64,000 bases of DNA from Metabacillus flavus. Lineage in GTDB: Bacteria; Bacillota; Bacilli; Bacillales; Bacillaceae. Below, one piece after another: positions 17,836 through 26,883 of the stretch. A program made the position numbers and the translations under genes. Location of the stretch: contig NZ_JAGVRK010000001.1 of assembly GCF_018283675.1 (NCBI RefSeq), positions 2,728,001 to 2,792,000 on the forward strand, in the 5' to 3' direction. How positions within the stretch are numbered: the stretch's first letter is position 1; each line of letters begins with the position of its first letter. The notes under the pieces are model-generated. The model did no database searches. It was given only the letters and a program-made list of their open reading frames with translations, and was not told where the DNA came from.

Positions 17836-18852
17836 TTACTTGCTGCTGGCGTATTGGGGAATGTAAAGAGTCTGCCCCTCATAAACATCTTTATCTGCAG
17901 CCAGATGGTTAACCCTGATTAACTGCTGAGCGGATAAAGCATAGCGCTCGCAAATAGAATCAATGGTTTCTCCCTGCTGCACGATGCATATCTTAAGCCT
18001 GGTTAGTTCTTCATCTTCATCACGGCCGAACAATTTTGTAAGCAATAATGAGTTTTCACTTTGTGCACCGGCGGATCCCTGTTTTTCTCTTGCTTCTGAC
18101 CGGTGATCTGCTATTGCTTCTTTAACTGCAGGTTCCTCATGTAATGGCTGTATTTCCTGGTACTCAAAGGACTGTTTTCGAACCTCCACGTCAATTTCAG
18201 GATATTCTCTTCCAGTCTCTTCATTCAACAGCGCCTCTTCTTCACTTCTGTAAGCATAAAGCTCCTGAAATGCCTCTTCTTTTTCCGCTTCTGTTCTCGC
18301 TTCTGCTTCGTACGTTTCTTCATCCGCATGCTGAACAGCTTCATCCCGGTAAAGAGCTTCAAACTGCTGTTCCTTTTCCTCTTCTCGAACTTCCTGAATT
18401 GCTTGTACCTCTTCCGCTTCCCTGCGATTCTCGTCTATGCCTGTTATAGACAAGTCAGCAAACAGCTTTAAGCATTTCGCTTCAGGCAAATCGTAATCAA
18501 ACGAGTCAATGGATACATAGACTTCCTCGATCTTGTCAATTCTGTTTTTGGGAATCGTTATATCGACTGGAAACCGGTGCAAAAGCTCATGGGTGCCGTC
18601 CTCTCTGACATTTACCTCATTAACGAAGCGCGCTGCTGAAAACTCAAATTCCTTATCGTCATTTTCAGGATTCAGAACCGCACGATATTCTCCCGTCAGC
18701 TGAAGGGCTCCTCTTATGGAAACATACTGATCATGCTCTTCAATCGCTATATTCGGATCCAGGGATATCGATAAAAGTTCAAACACTTCCTGTCCTTTTT
18801 GAAACCAAACAGACTCTTCTACAGAAAATCGCAATGCCGCATCCTGTGACAA
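17836..18852 (-). CDS. spoVID: Stage VI sporulation protein D, spore coat encasement
   Basis: SpoVID drives encasement of the forespore by the coat. The N-terminal ~140 residues match its family domain (RFSVEESVWFQKGQEV ... LSISLDPNIAIEE ... HRFPVDITIPKNRI). A Glu-rich middle follows, and a C-terminal LysM domain (VQQGETIDSICERYALS ... GQTLYIPQ, ~290-335) that binds peptidoglycan or lipid II. It starts with TTG after GGGAGG. At 338 residues it is much shorter than the ~575-residue B. subtilis protein; the acidic middle accounts for the difference and both ends are intact. Confidence 0.92.
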   Translation of the reverse strand: MSQDAALRFSVEESVWFQKGQEVFELLSISLDPNIAIEEHDQYVSIRGALQLTGEYRAVLNPENDDKEFEFSAARFVNEVNVREDGTHELLHRFPVDITIPKNRIDKIEEVYVSIDSFDYDLPEAKCLKLFADLSITGIDENRREAEEVQAIQEVREEEKEQQFEALYRDEAVQHADEETYEAEARTEAEKEEAFQELYAYRSEEEALLNEETGREYPEIDVEVRKQSFEYQEIQPLHEEPAVKEAIADHRSEAREKQGSAGAQSENSLLLTKLFGRDEDEELTRLKICIVQQGETIDSICERYALSAQQLIRVNHLAADKDVYEGQTLYIPQYASSK

Positions 18853-18957
18853 GCTGTTTTCCTCCCTTCTTGAAACTAACGCATAGAATCATGACACTTT
18901 CACTTTATGAGGGCAGGAAGGAAAAAAGAACTTCTTGTGGATCGGACCTTTTAAAGC

Positions 18958-18991
18958 AAAAAAAGCTGTCCAGGACAAAGCCCGGGCAGCT
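18958..18991 (-). terminator. Terminator of the heme operon
   Basis: On the minus strand AGCTGCCCGGG pairs with CCTGGACAGCT (one mismatch, one G-U) and is followed by seven T, just after the hemL stop. Confidence 0.85.
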
Positions 18992-18997
18992 CTTGCA

Positions 18998-20284
18998 TTA
19001 CTTCAGCCTGCTGAATGCTTTCTCTGCAGCTGAAATCGTTTTGCTTATATCATCATCTGTATGAGCAGTGGATAAGAAAAGCCCTTCAAATTGGGAAGGA
19101 GGAAGGAAGACTCCTTCGTTTGCCATTTCCCTGTAGTAGGAAGCAAAGAAATCCAAGTCTGATGTTTTCGCTTTATCATAATTGATGACCTGCTCATTCG
19201 TAAAGAAAATCCCAATCATGGATCCGGCTCGATTAATGGTGTGCAGAATGCCGTACTTTTCAGCTGCTGCCGACAGCCCTTCTTCAAGAAGATCGGCTTT
19301 GCGGGCAAATTCCTGATAGCTTTCCGGTGTAAGCTGCTTCAGTGTTTCCAGTCCCGCTGTCATGGCGAGCGGATTGCCTGAAAGTGTTCCCGCTTGATAA
19401 ATCGGGCCGCTCGGAGCGATCTGTTCCATAATTTCAGCCTTCCCGCCGTAAGCCCCTACCGGAAGACCTCCGCCGATTACTTTTCCAAGGCAAGTCAAGT
19501 CCGGCGTTACTCCGAAATAGCCTTGAGCACAGTTATAGCCGACTCTGAAGCCGGTCATCACTTCATCAAAAATAAGAAGCGCTCCGTATTGATTCGTTAC
19601 TTCCCTCAGTCCTTCAAGGAACCCGGGCTGAGGAGGCACAACGCCCATGTTCCCTGCAACCGGCTCAACAATGATTCCGGCAATATCATCTCCAAATTCA
19701 TTAAATGCAGCCCGGATGCTTTCCAGGTCATTGTAAGGGACCGTAATGGTATTTTTCGCTACCCCTTCAGGGACTCCCGGGCTGTCAGGCAAACCGAGAG
19801 TAGCAACTCCTGAACCTGCTTTAATAAGGAGGGAGTCTCCATGTCCGTGGTAGCAGCCTTCGAATTTAATGATTTTATTGCGTCCCGTGTAGCCGCGTGC
19901 AAGGCGGAGGGCACTCATCGTTGCTTCCGTTCCTGAGCTTACCATCCGGACGATTTCAATCGATGGAACCCGTTCTTTAACGAGCTTAGCCAGTTCGTTC
20001 TCAACCAGAGTAGGGGCTCCAAAGCTCGTTCCTGATTCTACGACCTTTTTCAAAGACTCAACAACCTGATCATTGGCATGTCCATGAATAAGCGGGCCCC
20101 ATGACAGGACGTAGTCAATGTATTCATTGCCGTCAATGTCGTAAATTCTGGAGCCTTTTCCGCGCTCCATAAAAATAGGATCCAAATTCACTGATTTAAA
20201 TGCTCGAACCGGACTGTTTACACCGCCCGGCATTAACCCTTGAGCTTCCTTAAATGCCTGCTTGGATTTTTCAAAGCTTCTCAT
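18998..20284 (-). CDS. hemL: Glutamate-1-semialdehyde 2,1-aminomutase
   Basis: HemL converts glutamate-1-semialdehyde to 5-aminolevulinate, a PLP-dependent step of C5 heme synthesis. The 428-residue class III aminotransferase has the PLP Lys in [17 protein letters not shown], the cofactor Asp in [10 protein letters not shown], and the N-terminal [12 protein letters not shown] signature. The ATG follows GGAAAGGGG. It is the last gene of hemAXCDBL, 25 bases after hemB. Confidence 0.97.
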   Translation of the reverse strand: MRSFEKSKQAFKEAQGLMPGGVNSPVRAFKSVNLDPIFMERGKGSRIYDIDGNEYIDYVLSWGPLIHGHANDQVVESLKKVVESGTSFGAPTLVENELAKLVKERVPSIEIVRMVSSGTEATMSALRLARGYTGRNKIIKFEGCYHGHGDSLLIKAGSGVATLGLPDSPGVPEGVAKNTITVPYNDLESIRAAFNEFGDDIAGIIVEPVAGNMGVVPPQPGFLEGLREVTNQYGALLIFDEVMTGFRVGYNCAQGYFGVTPDLTCLGKVIGGGLPVGAYGGKAEIMEQIAPSGPIYQAGTLSGNPLAMTAGLETLKQLTPESYQEFARKADLLEEGLSAAAEKYGILHTINRAGSMIGIFFTNEQVINYDKAKTSDLDFFASYYREMANEGVFLPPSQFEGLFLSTAHTDDDISKTISAAEKAFSRLK

Positions 20285-20309
20285 CGTATTCCGGCCCCTT
20301 TCCTAATCG

Positions 20310-21287
20310 TTACTGCTCCTTCAGCCACCGGGCTGCATCTTTTGCGTGATACGTGATAATCAGGTCCGCGCCAGCGCGCTTCATGCTTGTCAGTTTCTCA
20401 AGAACAATCGCTTTTTCGTCAACCCATCCATTTTGAGCCGCTGCTTTAATCATGGAGTACTCACCGCTTACATTATAGGCAACAATCGGGAGATTAAAGC
20501 TGTTTTTCACATCGCGCATTATATCAAGATAGGAGAGAGCCGGTTTCACAATCAGGAAGTCCGCTCCTTCCCGTACATCGGATTCTGCTTCTCTCATTGC
20601 TTCCAAGCGGTTAGCCGGATCCATTTGATACGTTTTGCGGTCTCCAAACTGCGGGGTACTGTGTGCTGCATCGCGGAAAGGACCGTAAAAAGCACTCGCA
20701 TATTTAACGGCATAAGACATAACCGGGACATCTTCGAAGCCATTTTCATCGAGCCCTTTACGGATTGCTGCTGTGAATCCATCCATCATATTGGAAGGGG
20801 CAATAATGTCAGCACCCGCTTTAGCCTGGCTGACCGCTGTTCTGGCCAGCAAATCAAGGGACGGGTCATTAAGTATTTTCCCCTCTTCAATTACTCCGCA
20901 ATGACCGTGGTCCGTATATTGGCAAAGGCACGTATCCGCTACAACTGTTAAATCGGGAAAGCTCTCTTTAATTTGACGGATCGCTTTTTGAACAATCCCA
21001 TGATCATGGTATGCTTCAGATCCTACTGCATCCTTATAATCAGGAACTCCGAAAACAATCACGGAGCGGATTCCTAAATCCACAAGCTCCTGCATTTCTG
21101 TATTTAGATGATCCAGCGATACCTGTTCAACACCCGGCATGGACGCCACTGCATTCCGCTTGTTCTCTCCCTCTACGACAAAAATCGGATAAATGAAATC
21201 TTCCGGTCTTAGAAATGTTTCTCTCATCATCGCCCGCATTCCTTCGCTTGAACGAAGTCTGCGGTGTCTGGCAAACTGTAAATCCAT
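20310..21287 (-). CDS. hemB: Porphobilinogen synthase (5-aminolevulinate dehydratase)
   Basis: HemB condenses two 5-aminolevulinates to porphobilinogen. The 325-residue protein has the two Schiff-base lysines in [18 protein letters not shown] and [13 protein letters not shown], and the zinc-type cysteine cluster [14 protein letters not shown]. The ATG at 21287 has GAGGAA at the right distance, and gives the family's usual N terminus ([11 protein letters not shown]); an upstream extension of ten codons has no support. It starts one base after the hemD stop. Confidence 0.97.
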   Translation of the reverse strand: MDLQFARHRRLRSSEGMRAMMRETFLRPEDFIYPIFVVEGENKRNAVASMPGVEQVSLDHLNTEMQELVDLGIRSVIVFGVPDYKDAVGSEAYHDHGIVQKAIRQIKESFPDLTVVADTCLCQYTDHGHCGVIEEGKILNDPSLDLLARTAVSQAKAGADIIAPSNMMDGFTAAIRKGLDENGFEDVPVMSYAVKYASAFYGPFRDAAHSTPQFGDRKTYQMDPANRLEAMREAESDVREGADFLIVKPALSYLDIMRDVKNSFNLPIVAYNVSGEYSMIKAAAQNGWVDEKAIVLEKLTSMKRAGADLIITYHAKDAARWLKEQ

Positions 21288-21288
21288 C

Positions 21289-22062
21289 TTAAGATTCCTC
21301 CTCATGTACATGTGCAATGATTCTCTCTACCATTCCTTCAATGGTAAAAGGACTTGCTATAAGCCCATCATACCCGTAATCTTTCAGTGTTTCAGCTGTC
21401 ACGTCTCCAATGCAGACAAATACCGGCTCCCGTGCGTTCAGTCCTTCCGTTCTCTGCATGTAAGAGCGCACGATAGACGGGCTCGTAAACGTGGCGTAAT
21501 CAATATTTCCTGTTTCAAGCAGCCGGGAAAGTTCCCCGCTATGGCCTGATACAGACTGATTTTTATATAGGATTAACTCGGCAGCTTCGATTCCCTTTTC
21601 TTTCATTCTCGTAAAGACTGCCCGATTTGACAAGCTCCCTCTTATAATAAGAACGCGGTCTCCGGAAGCTGCAGTCTGTGCCATTTCTTCAGCCAGCATT
21701 TCTCCCGAAAAAACTTTGGGAACTATGCTGGTTTTCATCCCAATTGCTTCAAGAGAGCGGGCTGTCTTTTTCCCTACCGCGCCAATCCGAATATTCTGCG
21801 GTAAAGGAAATCTTCCCATTTTCATGAAGTAATCGAAAAAACGGACTCCATTTACACTGGTAAAAATAATCCACTGGTACGTGTGAAGCCTGCTCAGCTC
21901 GTTCAGAATCTGTGTCTCATCATCAGCGGCATCAAAAGCAATGAGAGGAATGACAAACGGCAAGCCGCCTTTCTCTTCAATGAGACGCGCAAAAGAAGCC
22001 GCCTGGTTTTTTTCTCTTGTAATCAAGATTTTTTTTCCACTAAGCGGCTTCTCTTTATTCAT
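21289..22062 (-). CDS. hemD: Uroporphyrinogen-III synthase
   Basis: HemD closes and inverts ring D of hydroxymethylbilane. The family is poorly conserved, but the 257-residue product has the two-lobed pattern: [18 protein letters not shown] at the N terminus, [13 protein letters not shown], the linker [12 protein letters not shown], then [19 protein letters not shown] and [15 protein letters not shown]. Its start overlaps the hemC stop by four bases (ATGA), so translation is coupled. Confidence 0.92.
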   Translation of the reverse strand: MNKEKPLSGKKILITREKNQAASFARLIEEKGGLPFVIPLIAFDAADDETQILNELSRLHTYQWIIFTSVNGVRFFDYFMKMGRFPLPQNIRIGAVGKKTARSLEAIGMKTSIVPKVFSGEMLAEEMAQTAASGDRVLIIRGSLSNRAVFTRMKEKGIEAAELILYKNQSVSGHSGELSRLLETGNIDYATFTSPSIVRSYMQRTEGLNAREPVFVCIGDVTAETLKDYGYDGLIASPFTIEGMVERIIAHVHEEES

Positions 22063-22994
22063 GACGGATCCAGTTCCTCCTTTACCCGGGAAATAAGTTC
22101 TTTGGCACCCTGCTCTTCAAGCTTGCGGGCAAGCCTTTTCCCAAGGTCTGACGGTATAGCGCCTGTCATCGTTTCACGGTAAATGATTTTGCCATCTGGA
22201 TCAGCTACAAGGCCTGTTAGCTGTACTTCCTGATCATCGGTAAGAACCGCATACCCGGCAATTGGAATCTGGCATCCGCCTTCCATGTCTTTCAGAAAAG
22301 CTCTTTCTGCGTTAACGGTTTCAACAGTTTCAGCATCTGATACCTTTGAAAGAATTTCGAGCAGCTCCGAATCGCTCTCTCTGCATTCGATTGCCAGTGC
22401 CCCTTGGCCGACAGCAGGCAGACAGTCGGAAGGATCTAAGTATTCCGTAACCGTATCCTCGCTCCAGCCCATTCTGGAAAGCCCGGCTGCGGCTAAAATA
22501 ATGGCATCGTAATCTTCCGTTTGAAGCTTTGTTAAGCGTGTATCAATATTTCCTCTGATCCATTTAATCTTAAGATCCGGCCGAATGGATAAAATCTGTG
22601 CACTTCTTCTCAGGCTGCTTGTACCGATAACAGCGCCTTCCGGCAGCTCAGAAAGTTTCATGTGATCTTTTGAGATCAATGCGTCCCTTACATCTTCACG
22701 CTTGGGCATGCAGCCAATGGTCAGTCCTGCTGGAAGTTCAGCCGGCATATCCTTCATACTGTGGACGGCCATATCAATCTCTCCATCAAACATGGCCTGT
22801 TCAATTTCTTTCACAAACAGACCTTTGCCTCCCACCTTAGATAAAGTCACATCTAAAATGCGGTCACCTTTTGTTACGATCTCTTTCACTTCAAACTCGT
22901 ATGGCAGACCCAAGTCTTGAAGCTTCCGGATAAACCAATTTGTCTGCGTTAATGCGAGCTTGCTTTTTCTGGATCCAATAATGATTTTCCTCAT
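22059..22994 (-). CDS. hemC: Hydroxymethylbilane synthase (porphobilinogen deaminase)
   Basis: HemC polymerises four porphobilinogens. The 311-residue protein has the N-terminal [14 protein letters not shown] motif, the catalytic Asp in [11 protein letters not shown], the Arg run [10 protein letters not shown], and the dipyrromethane cofactor Cys in [12 protein letters not shown]. The ATG at 22994 follows GGGAGG; seven upstream codons are not supported. Confidence 0.97.
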   Translation of the reverse strand: MRKIIIGSRKSKLALTQTNWFIRKLQDLGLPYEFEVKEIVTKGDRILDVTLSKVGGKGLFVKEIEQAMFDGEIDMAVHSMKDMPAELPAGLTIGCMPKREDVRDALISKDHMKLSELPEGAVIGTSSLRRSAQILSIRPDLKIKWIRGNIDTRLTKLQTEDYDAIILAAAGLSRMGWSEDTVTEYLDPSDCLPAVGQGALAIECRESDSELLEILSKVSDAETVETVNAERAFLKDMEGGCQIPIAGYAVLTDDQEVQLTGLVADPDGKIIYRETMTGAIPSDLGKRLARKLEEQGAKELISRVKEELDPS

Positions 22995-23024
22995 GTGTAT
23001 CCTCCCAATCTCCATTCCCGAAAT

Positions 23025-23855
23025 CTATGAATACACGTGAAAACGGGACAAACTTCCAAATAAGAAAAAGTTAATGAGCAAAACAAGGAAAGCTGCCGCA
23101 TTCCATAATGCAATCGGTTTTCCCTGCTGATTCTTAACGATTTTAATGTACAAATACATGCTGTAAACAACAATAACTCCAAACGAGCCCGTTACCTTCG
23201 GATCATACCATTGAAAGTCCGGCAGCTTGATGAAGGCCCAAATCGACCCGAGGATTAAGCTGAGCAGCAGCATCGGAACTCCTGTTACATTCAATATGTA
23301 TGCCATGTGATCAAGCGTCGACAGATCATTGATCCGAATGAGCTTTTTCCCCCATTGCTTCTTCTTTAAAAGCCTGTACTGGAGCAAATATAGCATGGAA
23401 AAAACAAAGCTGAGCGAAAACGCCCCATACGATAAGATAGCCATGGTAATATGAATGATCGACAGTTCTGAAATCAGCTGTTCAGATAGCTGTCCAGGCT
23501 GATTTTGCGAAAAGGCAAAGGTATGCAGGGCCAGCATGATGAATCCGAGTACACTCGTGAAAAAGGGAATGAAATCAGCCTTTTGCAGCCAGTTTAAAAT
23601 GAGTGAAAGCGTCACGAGCACCCACGTGTAAAAATATAAGCCTTCAACTATATTTAAGATCGGAAACGTCCCGAATACGGCCATTTCATAAAACAAAAAA
23701 ATTGTTTGCAGCAGCCAAACAATAGAAAGCAACCAGAAGGCAATTTTGCTCGCCCTCCGGTTCGTATGAACAAAATCAATAAAATAGAAAAGTACACAGC
23801 AAGCATATATAATGACCGCTGCTTCATTAAGGCGGTTCAGGTCCAACCCAATCAT
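23025..23855 (-). CDS. hemX: HemX, membrane protein controlling glutamyl-tRNA reductase level
   Basis: This 276-residue protein has about eight membrane helices and belongs to the cytochrome c assembly (CcsA/ResC-like) family. In B. subtilis HemX lowers the cellular amount of HemA. His residues of the CcsA type (IIHITMAILSYGAFSLSFVFS and LDHMAYILN) are present. It lies between hemA (15 bases after it) and hemC, the B. subtilis order. The ATG follows AGAAAGGAT. Confidence 0.93.
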   Translation of the reverse strand: MIGLDLNRLNEAAVIIYACCVLFYFIDFVHTNRRASKIAFWLLSIVWLLQTIFLFYEMAVFGTFPILNIVEGLYFYTWVLVTLSLILNWLQKADFIPFFTSVLGFIMLALHTFAFSQNQPGQLSEQLISELSIIHITMAILSYGAFSLSFVFSMLYLLQYRLLKKKQWGKKLIRINDLSTLDHMAYILNVTGVPMLLLSLILGSIWAFIKLPDFQWYDPKVTGSFGVIVVYSMYLYIKIVKNQQGKPIALWNAAAFLVLLINFFLFGSLSRFHVYS

Positions 23856-23870
23856 TTAGCCATATCCTTT

Positions 23871-25223
23871 CTAGTAAGATGGATAGGAAACGTGCTGAAC
23901 GGTTTGAGATTCGACAGCGCGCTCAGATTGATTATTTTTTTCTTTTTGCTGTTTGACCTGTTCACTAATATTAAAGATATTTGTGAAAAGTTCCAGTGCC
24001 TCGTCGCCATCCGGTTCGGCTGCAAGCTCTTTCGCCTTTAGAATCGGATCACGCAGAAGCTGGTTTATGATGCTTTTTGTATGTTTGTTTAAGAGCTTAA
24101 TGTCCCGCTCTGACAGGTCCGGCATTTTCCTTTCAATGCTCTGCATCGTCTCAGACTGAATCGACAAAGCTTTCTCGCGGAGCGCCGTAATGACAGGAAC
24201 GACTCCAAGCGTGTTCAGCCATTGCTTAAACTGCACAATTTCCAGTTCGATCATAATCCCAACCCGCTCAGCTGCCGCTCTGCGCTCCTGCATGTTAGCC
24301 TCTACTATACCTTCCAGGTCGTCAATATCGTATAGAAAAATGCTTTCCAAATCATTGATTGCAGGATCAATATCCCTGGGAACAGCAATGTCCACCATAA
24401 ATAATGGTTTTCCTCTGCGCTGCTTTTCGACCTCTGCCATCATTTCTTTCGTGACAACAAAATCCTTTGCACCTGTTGAACTGATGACGATGTCTGCATC
24501 TTCAAGGGCCGCTCTAAGCTCTGAGAAGCTTTTCGCTTTGCCGCTGAATTTTTCTGCCAGCTGTTTCGCTTTTTCATACGTCCTGTTTACAACCGTTACC
24601 TCGCTGACGCCGTTTCCGTGAAGATTCTGGGCAGCGAGCTCACTCATTTTGCCTGCACCGAGAATCAGTACGTGCTTTGCGGATAAACTTCCAAATATCT
24701 TCTTCGCAAGCTGAACAGCTGCGTAGCTTACGGACACCGCATGGCTGCCAATCTCGGTTTCAGAATGGGCTCTTTTAGCTAGCGTTATCGCTTCCTTAAA
24801 TAGATAGTTAAAAACAGTACCTGTCGTCTGCAGTTCCTGTCCGTCCAGAAAGCTTGACCGCACCTGTCCCAAAATTTGAGTTTCTCCTACAATCATTGAA
24901 TCAAGACCGCATGAAACGCGGAAAAGATGGTCAACAGCCCCATCATTCTCGTAAAAAGTCAGGAACGGAGCGAACTGCTCCATTTCAAGTGCAAACCACT
25001 CGGCTAAAAATGCCTTAAGATAATATCTGCCGGTATGAAGCTGGTCGACTACCGCATAAATCTCTGTGCGGTTGCACGTAGAAACAATAATATTTTCAAG
25101 AACGCTCTTCTGCGTTTTTAGTTTTTTCATGGCTGACCCAAGTTCAGCGGGATCAAAACTGAGCTTTTCACGTATATCAACAGGGGCAGTCTTATGATTT
25201 AAGCCTACAACTAAAATATGCAC
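23871..25223 (-). CDS. hemA: Glutamyl-tRNA reductase
   Basis: HemA reduces glutamyl-tRNA with NADPH and is the first committed step of heme synthesis. The 450-residue product has the N-terminal [16 protein letters not shown] motif, the catalytic Cys in [11 protein letters not shown], the NADPH loop [16 protein letters not shown], and the C-terminal dimerisation helix. The GTG at 25223 is chosen because AGGGGGG is 11 bases before it and it yields the usual [11 protein letters not shown] start; a TTG three codons earlier is too close to the site. It heads the operon and sits under a PerR-type operator. Confidence 0.95.
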   Translation of the reverse strand: MHILVVGLNHKTAPVDIREKLSFDPAELGSAMKKLKTQKSVLENIIVSTCNRTEIYAVVDQLHTGRYYLKAFLAEWFALEMEQFAPFLTFYENDGAVDHLFRVSCGLDSMIVGETQILGQVRSSFLDGQELQTTGTVFNYLFKEAITLAKRAHSETEIGSHAVSVSYAAVQLAKKIFGSLSAKHVLILGAGKMSELAAQNLHGNGVSEVTVVNRTYEKAKQLAEKFSGKAKSFSELRAALEDADIVISSTGAKDFVVTKEMMAEVEKQRRGKPLFMVDIAVPRDIDPAINDLESIFLYDIDDLEGIVEANMQERRAAAERVGIMIELEIVQFKQWLNTLGVVPVITALREKALSIQSETMQSIERKMPDLSERDIKLLNKHTKSIINQLLRDPILKAKELAAEPDGDEALELFTNIFNISEQVKQQKEKNNQSERAVESQTVQHVSYPSY

Positions 25224-25263
25224 TTTCTTCAATACCCCCCTATCATTTCTAGCACTTAAATAA

Positions 25264-25278
25264 CAATAATTATTCTAA
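25264..25278 (-). promoter_or_regulatory. Candidate PerR operator over the hemA -10 box
   Basis: The minus strand reads TTAGAATAATTATTG, matching the PerR/Fur-family consensus TTATAATnATTATAA at 11 of 14 defined positions. It covers the -10 hexamer of the hemA promoter. PerR repression of hemAXCDBL is established in B. subtilis. Confidence 0.7.
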
Positions 25279-25300
25279 AGTAAAAATAATTCTTTGTCTA
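25272..25300 (-). promoter_or_regulatory. Promoter of the heme operon
   Basis: On the minus strand the -35 box is TAGACA (25295-25300) and the -10 box TAGAAT (25272-25277), 17 bases apart, each 5 of 6 to the sigma-A consensus. The leader to hemA is about 40 bases. Confidence 0.72.
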
Positions 25301-25469
25301 ATCATTTACTTCTTCTCTATTTTATATTATAACATGATAGAAAAGTGTGCTTCTGTTAAAATGTGAACAGAGTATGAAACAGAAATTCAATCAACGTATG
25401 TATTCCACCATGTACATTACCAAAAAAAGCGCTTTCTTTCAAGAGAGAATCCATTAATTGAGGTGACCC

Positions 25470-25952
25470 ATGAAACAGCGACCAGCATTCCCAGCCTACT
25501 TTTTAATCATGATCGGAGCCTATTTTCTGCTGCAAAAGCTGAACATTGTGCTCTTTCCGGAACAAAACAGCTGGCAGACCCTGATCCTGCTGTTTGGAGC
25601 CGTTTTTCTTCTAACCAGCTTGGCTGGAAAAGATGATACATATCTGGTAACAGGATTGATTATGACAGGACTGGGCATTCATTTTCTGATGTCAGGAAAA
25701 AATCCAGCGTGGCCTAATCATCCAGCCGGAATCACCATCATAGTAGGAGCATCCTTGCTTCTCGCTTCTATTAAAGCCAAAAGCGGATATGCTTCAGGAG
25801 CTGTCGTTCTTCTTGCAGGACTGTTTATCCATTATTTCCAGCAGATAGCGGATACCTTCAGCCAGCTTCAACAGGGAATTGGCTATGCCGAAAAATTTTG
25901 GCCTTTCCTGTTTTTAGCAGCAGGGCTATTCTTATTATTCAGGAAAAAATAA
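25470..25952 (+). CDS. Multi-spanning membrane protein between hemA and ysxC (positional counterpart of YsxD)
   Basis: The 160-residue product has about six hydrophobic segments (FPAYFLIMIGAYFLLQKL, WQTLILLFGAVFLLTSL, YLVTGLIMTGLGIHFLM, GITIIVGASLLLASI, GAVVLLAGLFIHYF, WPFLFLAAGLFLLF) joined by short loops. It resembles the LiaF/LiaI-type membrane domain and other small multi-helix proteins in that class. The ATG follows GAGGTGA. It is divergent from hemA. B. subtilis has the unknown membrane gene ysxD at this site; orthology is likely but not proven. Confidence 0.75.
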   Translation: MKQRPAFPAYFLIMIGAYFLLQKLNIVLFPEQNSWQTLILLFGAVFLLTSLAGKDDTYLVTGLIMTGLGIHFLMSGKNPAWPNHPAGITIIVGASLLLASIKAKSGYASGAVVLLAGLFIHYFQQIADTFSQLQQGIGYAEKFWPFLFLAAGLFLLFRKK

Positions 25953-26061
25953 GAAAATATTCCTTAAAAGGAAAAGCTTTTTTACAATGATTGGTGAAAT
26001 AAGCAATCAAAAAGAGGGGCTGGCTAAAAAGTTCTGCTGAGAGGAAAAGGATTGAAATCGA

Positions 26062-26100
26062 AACCCCCGGGATGCTGTTGCATTCCGGGGGTTCTGTTTT
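26062..26100 (+). terminator. Terminator after the plus-strand membrane gene
   Basis: A 14-bp stem AACCCCCGGGATGC/GCATTCCGGGGGTT (one wobble) with the loop TGTT is followed by TCTGTTTT. Confidence 0.85.
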
Positions 26101-26130
26101 AATAATAGGTATTTAGAACAACTATGGTTA

Positions 26131-26260
26131 GGCTGATTGGAGCGGAAGATGCGCGACTCCTGCGGGAGCAGCGGGACAGGTGAGACCCCGCAGGCGTTTG
26201 CGCCGAGGAGGCTCACCGCCCGCCCCGCGGAAAGCAAGCAATCTGCAGCGGAAATCAGCC
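26131..26260 (-). repeat. Dispersed palindromic repeat, copy 1 (130 bp)
   Basis: The element is bounded by GGCTGATT and AATCAGCC and contains the family core (CTCCTGCGGGAGCAGCGGGA, ACAGGTGAGACCCCGCAG, CACCGCCCGCCCCGCGG). It is inverted relative to the copy at 45555-45684. It lies between the ysxD-like gene and ysxC, and is much richer in G+C than its surroundings. No reading frame is convincing. Confidence 0.9.
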
Positions 26261-26292
26261 AAAACCAGACTAATTTATGGACAATCTCTTCT

Positions 26293-26883
26293 TTATTTTA
26301 CTCCAGTCAGCCTCTTAATGGCTCCCCATGCCTCTTCCTTGCCTTTGGCTGTTTCAGCGGAGAAGAGAACGATGGAATCTTCTTCAGCAAGCTCAAGTTC
26401 CTCTTCTACAATTTTCACGTGCTTTTGCCACTTCGTTTTCGGAATTTTATCCGCTTTGGTTGCGACAACAATCACAGGAATCCCATAGTGTTTAAGGAAA
26501 TTGTACATCATGATATCATCTTTCGTCGGTTTATGACGGACATCAATAATGAGAACGACAGCTTTTAATTCTTCCCTGTTCGTTAAATACGTTTCAATCA
26601 TTCTTCCCCATGCATCCCGCTCGCTCTTGGATACTTTCGCAAATCCGTATCCGGGTACGTCCACAAAATGGAGGACTTCATTAATAATATAGAAGTTCAG
26701 CGTTTGCGTCTTCCCCGGTTTTGAAGAGGTCCTGGCCAAATTTTTACGGTTCAGCAGTTTGTTGATGAAGGAGGATTTTCCAACATTCGATCTGCCTGCA
26801 AGCGCAATTTCGGGAAGGCCTGCGTCTGGGTATTGCTCTGGTTTTACAGCACTTATTACAATTTCTGATGAGGTTACTTTCAT
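26293..26883 (-). CDS. ysxC: Ribosome biogenesis GTPase YsxC/EngB
   Basis: This 196-residue essential GTPase helps assemble the 50S subunit. It has G1 [12 protein letters not shown]2 region GKTQTLNF, G3 VDVPGYGFA and G4 ATKADK. Its ATG overlaps the lonA stop by four bases, giving translational coupling. Length is that of the family. Confidence 0.97.
   Translation of the reverse strand: MKVTSSEIVISAVKPEQYPDAGLPEIALAGRSNVGKSSFINKLLNRKNLARTSSKPGKTQTLNFYIINEVLHFVDVPGYGFAKVSKSERDAWGRMIETYLTNREELKAVVLIIDVRHKPTKDDIMMYNFLKHYGIPVIVVATKADKIPKTKWQKHVKIVEEELELAEEDSIVLFSAETAKGKEEAWGAIKRLTGVK

Noticed and set aside
18855-18925. Sigma-E promoter for spoVID
   Set aside because: TCATAAA and CATGATT are present but only 10 bases apart, too close for sigma-E.
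26131-26260. CRISPR-like or attenuator interpretation of the GC-rich repeats
   Set aside because: The copies are single, kilobases apart and without spacers, so they are not a CRISPR array; they do not precede T tracts as terminators do.
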